Assembly: GCA_027604705.1 (NCBI GenBank)
Contig: JADHYV010000148.1
Coordinates: 1 to 22,740, forward strand
Reading direction: 5' to 3'
DNA from: Allomyces arbusculus
Taxonomy: Eukaryota; Blastocladiomycota; Blastocladiomycetes; Blastocladiales; Blastocladiaceae
Length of the DNA: 22,740 nucleotides
Under the pieces are notes generated by a model. It saw only the letters and a list, made by a program, of their open reading frames with translations, was not told the origin of the DNA and did no database searches. Shown here piece by piece: positions 20,437 to 22,740 of this stretch. Each line of letters begins with the position of its first letter. Position 1 is the stretch's first letter. The translations under genes and the position numbers were made by a program.

Positions 20437-20935
20437 GATGTGGACGAGAGGGCCGTGTACGCCAATCCAGCGTCTTGTGATCGGCCGGCGTGTGCGGCCC
20501 GTGTCGGTGCCGCGCGTCCGGGTCGGTGCCGCGCGTACGGCGAGCTGGCGAGTCGTTGTGGGCCGCGTCGGTGTCCTTGTTGCCGTTGTGCCATAAATGG
20601 TTCAAGTCGTCTCCATTTGAAATGCAGCTGATATTTATTGGCATCGCCGTCGTGATCGCTTGCCGCTGACGGTGCGGGTGCGGTGAGCGTGCGGTGAGGC
20701 TGCACGTGCAGCGCGTGTGACCGCGGTGGGCTGCCTCCCACCGCGCGCGAGACGCTCTTGCAAAGAACGCGCGCCGGCTCCGTTTTCCCACGCAGGACCC
20801 TGCCGGCTCCCCCCCTCGCCGCGCTGCTGCCGCAGTGGGGCGCGTCCCCGTCGCCGCCCGCCGCGATCGCCGCTCTCTTCCCCCCACGCTCAATACTGCG
20901 CCAACGTCGCCGTGCCGCCGCACTCGCGCACCACC
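20437..20935. other. Intergenic region between mucin-like gene 2 and copy R
   Basis: No gene is supported. An AT-richer patch at about 20590-20645, with AAATGG...CCATTT arms and a TATTTATTG element, could mark the 3' end of mucin 2. The rest, up to the CACCATGG start at 20936, is GC-rich and would carry the promoter and leader of copy R. Confidence 0.45.
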
Positions 20936-22740
20936 ATGGCCGACCACGCCGACGCGAGCGCGCGCCGACCTGCCGCGTCACCGATCCCAACCATGTCGTC
21001 AGCCTCGCCACCGCCGTCAATCCCGCCAAGCTCGCCGCCACGAGACGCGCCTGCCGCGGGCCGCGGCATCGCCTTCGTCGCGGGCGCCGCGCTCGTCGTC
21101 TCGGCGGTCGCACACATCTTGCACGTGCTCCAGTCGCTGGCGGTACCGCGGGCATGATATTGGCCAGGGAAGGAGCTGACACTTTGCTTGCCCCAACAGC
21201 CTTCTCACGACGCTACTCGCCGATGCTACCGCGCGATCTCGTGACAGCGCCATCGACTGGGCCTATCCGACCTCGCTCGCTGCTGTCCTGGTTGGCGTGC
21301 CCGCGTTGGTTCTCGCCATCCCCCGCCTGACGCGCCCGGCCTGGCGCCGCGCCAAGCTCAAGTGGACCTATGCCATTGCGTCGGGCGCGGCGATCGCCGC
21401 GGGTGCCGTTGCCTACGCGGCGGCCATGGCGCTCGTGCACCCGAGCGTAGTGCTTTCGCTGCTGGTACGTTTTTGGTGTCTGATCAGGCGTCGCGAAGGT
21501 GAAACCGTGGTCTGATTAGCGTTTTTCTGCACGCAGATGCTCACGACGCTCGAGTCGGCGCACTACGCGCCGCGTGCGCGGCTGCACGACGGCGGCCTCG
21601 ACAAGGACGACCACTGGCCGACGTACCGCGCCGCGCTGCTGCACCACGCGACGCGCGCGCGGTCCTGGGTGCACTTGGCGCTGCTTCTCGCCATCCTCGT
21701 GTACGCTCCAGTAGATCCCACACATCACTGTTGCTTGCCTCCACCACTTGGCCTGACTCCATTTGTCCCACCACCAGGTTCCTCGCCGTCGCCTGGCCCA
21801 CGTCCGCGACCCTGCCCTCGGCCCTCGCGAGCCTCGCCGCGAGCGCCACCGTATCCCTCTGGCTCGGCGCCGACACGGCGACCATCCTGCACGGGCGCGA
21901 CCCCGCCGACTCGTACGAGACGTCTACCTCCTCGTCGTTCATCCAGCACCCGGTCCTGCTCGCTGCCTGCACGACCGCCCTCCTCGCCGCGGCCACAGGT
22001 GTCCCGCACACTCTCCTCGGCCAAACTGCGCTCCCGCTCCTCGCGGCATCAACCCTCGTCGCGGCTCTCGCCGCGGCCACGGTCACGTCCACCCGCCGGC
22101 ACGTGCGCCCCGCGGTGCTCGTCGCGCTCGGGATCGCGTGCATTGCGGCGGCAACCGCCAACCCGCCACGGTCTGCCGTCGACGGCGACGTGGCGGGGCT
22201 CGCAACGGCCGGGTTGGTCCTGGGCACCGCGCTGGTCCTTGTGGCGGCGCTCGCTACCGTCGTGCGTGCGGCCGCTGCGGCGTCCAATTCGACCGGGTTG
22301 CGGCACGACATTGACCTCGACGGCGCGTCGGAGGTACTGGTCGCGGGCAAAGTGGGCAGTCCCCGTGGGACGCAGATGCCGCGCGCGACGACCGCGCTCG
22401 CGCTGCTACTCGCGTCATTGTTACTTCTCGCGGGTACGGCGTCGCATGTGCGCGACACGGACCGTCCAGGCGAGACGGCCGATCTGCGCAGTGGCGCGGC
22501 ACCGCCCGCGATCACGACGGTGCCGATGCCCGTCCCGCAAGGCCCCGTCCGCGGTTTGGACCCGTGCGCCGACACGCGGTTCGACCGGCGCGAACCCGTC
22601 GCATCGCAGGGAACCATGGCGCTGGTCACGGGCGGGTCCGGGTTTATCGGGTCGCACCTGGTCGAGCGGTTGCTGTCGCTGGGTTACAAGGTGCGGATTC
22701 TGGACAATTTGGCGACGGGTTACCTGCACAATATCGCGCA
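20936..22740 (+). CDS. Polytopic membrane protein fused to NAD-dependent epimerase/dehydratase (copy R, 3' end outside window)
   Basis: Model: join(20936..21132, 21200..21464, 21537..21700, 21778..>22740). Introns 2 and 3 (72 and 77 bp, GTACGT and GTACGC) are firm and match copy L in place and phase (0 and 2). Intron 1 is less certain: the acceptor at 21199 needs a phase-2 donor, as in copy L, and only the weak GTCGCT at 21133 supplies it; the better-looking GTACCG at 21143 would break the frame. The start has a CACCATGG context. A Ser/Pro-rich N-terminus is followed by about nine or ten predicted hydrophobic helices; a DKDDHW motif in exon 3 pairs with DKDEHW in copy L. At about residue 489 begins [14 protein letters not shown], the NAD-binding start of an extended SDR sugar epimerase/dehydratase. 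By eye, 38 of the first 40 enzyme residues match copy L. The active site lies beyond the window. Confidence 0.85.

Noticed and set aside
1-22740. Mobile elements, virus-like elements, CRISPR arrays and bacterial systems
   Set aside because: No transposase, reverse transcriptase, integrase, capsid gene, terminal repeats or regularly spaced direct repeats were found outside the protein-coding stalk repeats.

Overview
The window is nuclear DNA from a eukaryote. Every multi-exon gene has short GT-AG introns (about 63-96 bp) that restore a single reading frame, start codons sit in ACCATGG-like contexts, the DNA is GC-rich and the genes are closely packed. No bacterial promoters, operons, tRNA, rRNA, CRISPR or mobile-element genes were seen. 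The intron style (GTRCGY donors) and the gene content suit a compact-genome microbial eukaryote. A zoosporic fungus such as a member of Blastocladiomycota is my best guess, but the sequence alone cannot prove it.

Layout. 1-1772 (-) holds the 5' part of a polytopic membrane protein fused to an NAD-dependent sugar epimerase/dehydratase domain (copy L). 2611-4483 (-) and 4878-6719 (+) are two divergently transcribed DUF707-family putative glycosyltransferases, each a type II membrane protein. 7268-13484 (+) and 15331-20436 (+) are two very large secreted Ser/Thr-rich, mucin-like, membrane-anchored proteins of about 1887 and 1529 residues. Each has eight exons with all seven introns in phase 1. 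A short third piece at about 13773-14681 with a similar C-terminal membrane anchor lies between them. 20936 to the window end (+) is a second membrane-epimerase fusion (copy R), paralogous to copy L and pointing outward in the opposite direction.

How it may work together. The window is built from three pairs of paralogs: epimerase fusion x2, DUF707 x2 and mucin-like protein x2 plus a remnant. Nucleotide-sugar epimerases supply donors, DUF707 proteins look like Golgi glycosyltransferases, and the Ser/Thr stalks are ideal O-glycosylation acceptors. I therefore infer a locus that makes and decorates a cell-surface glycoprotein coat. The pairing and the gene models are read from the sequence; the shared pathway is inference.
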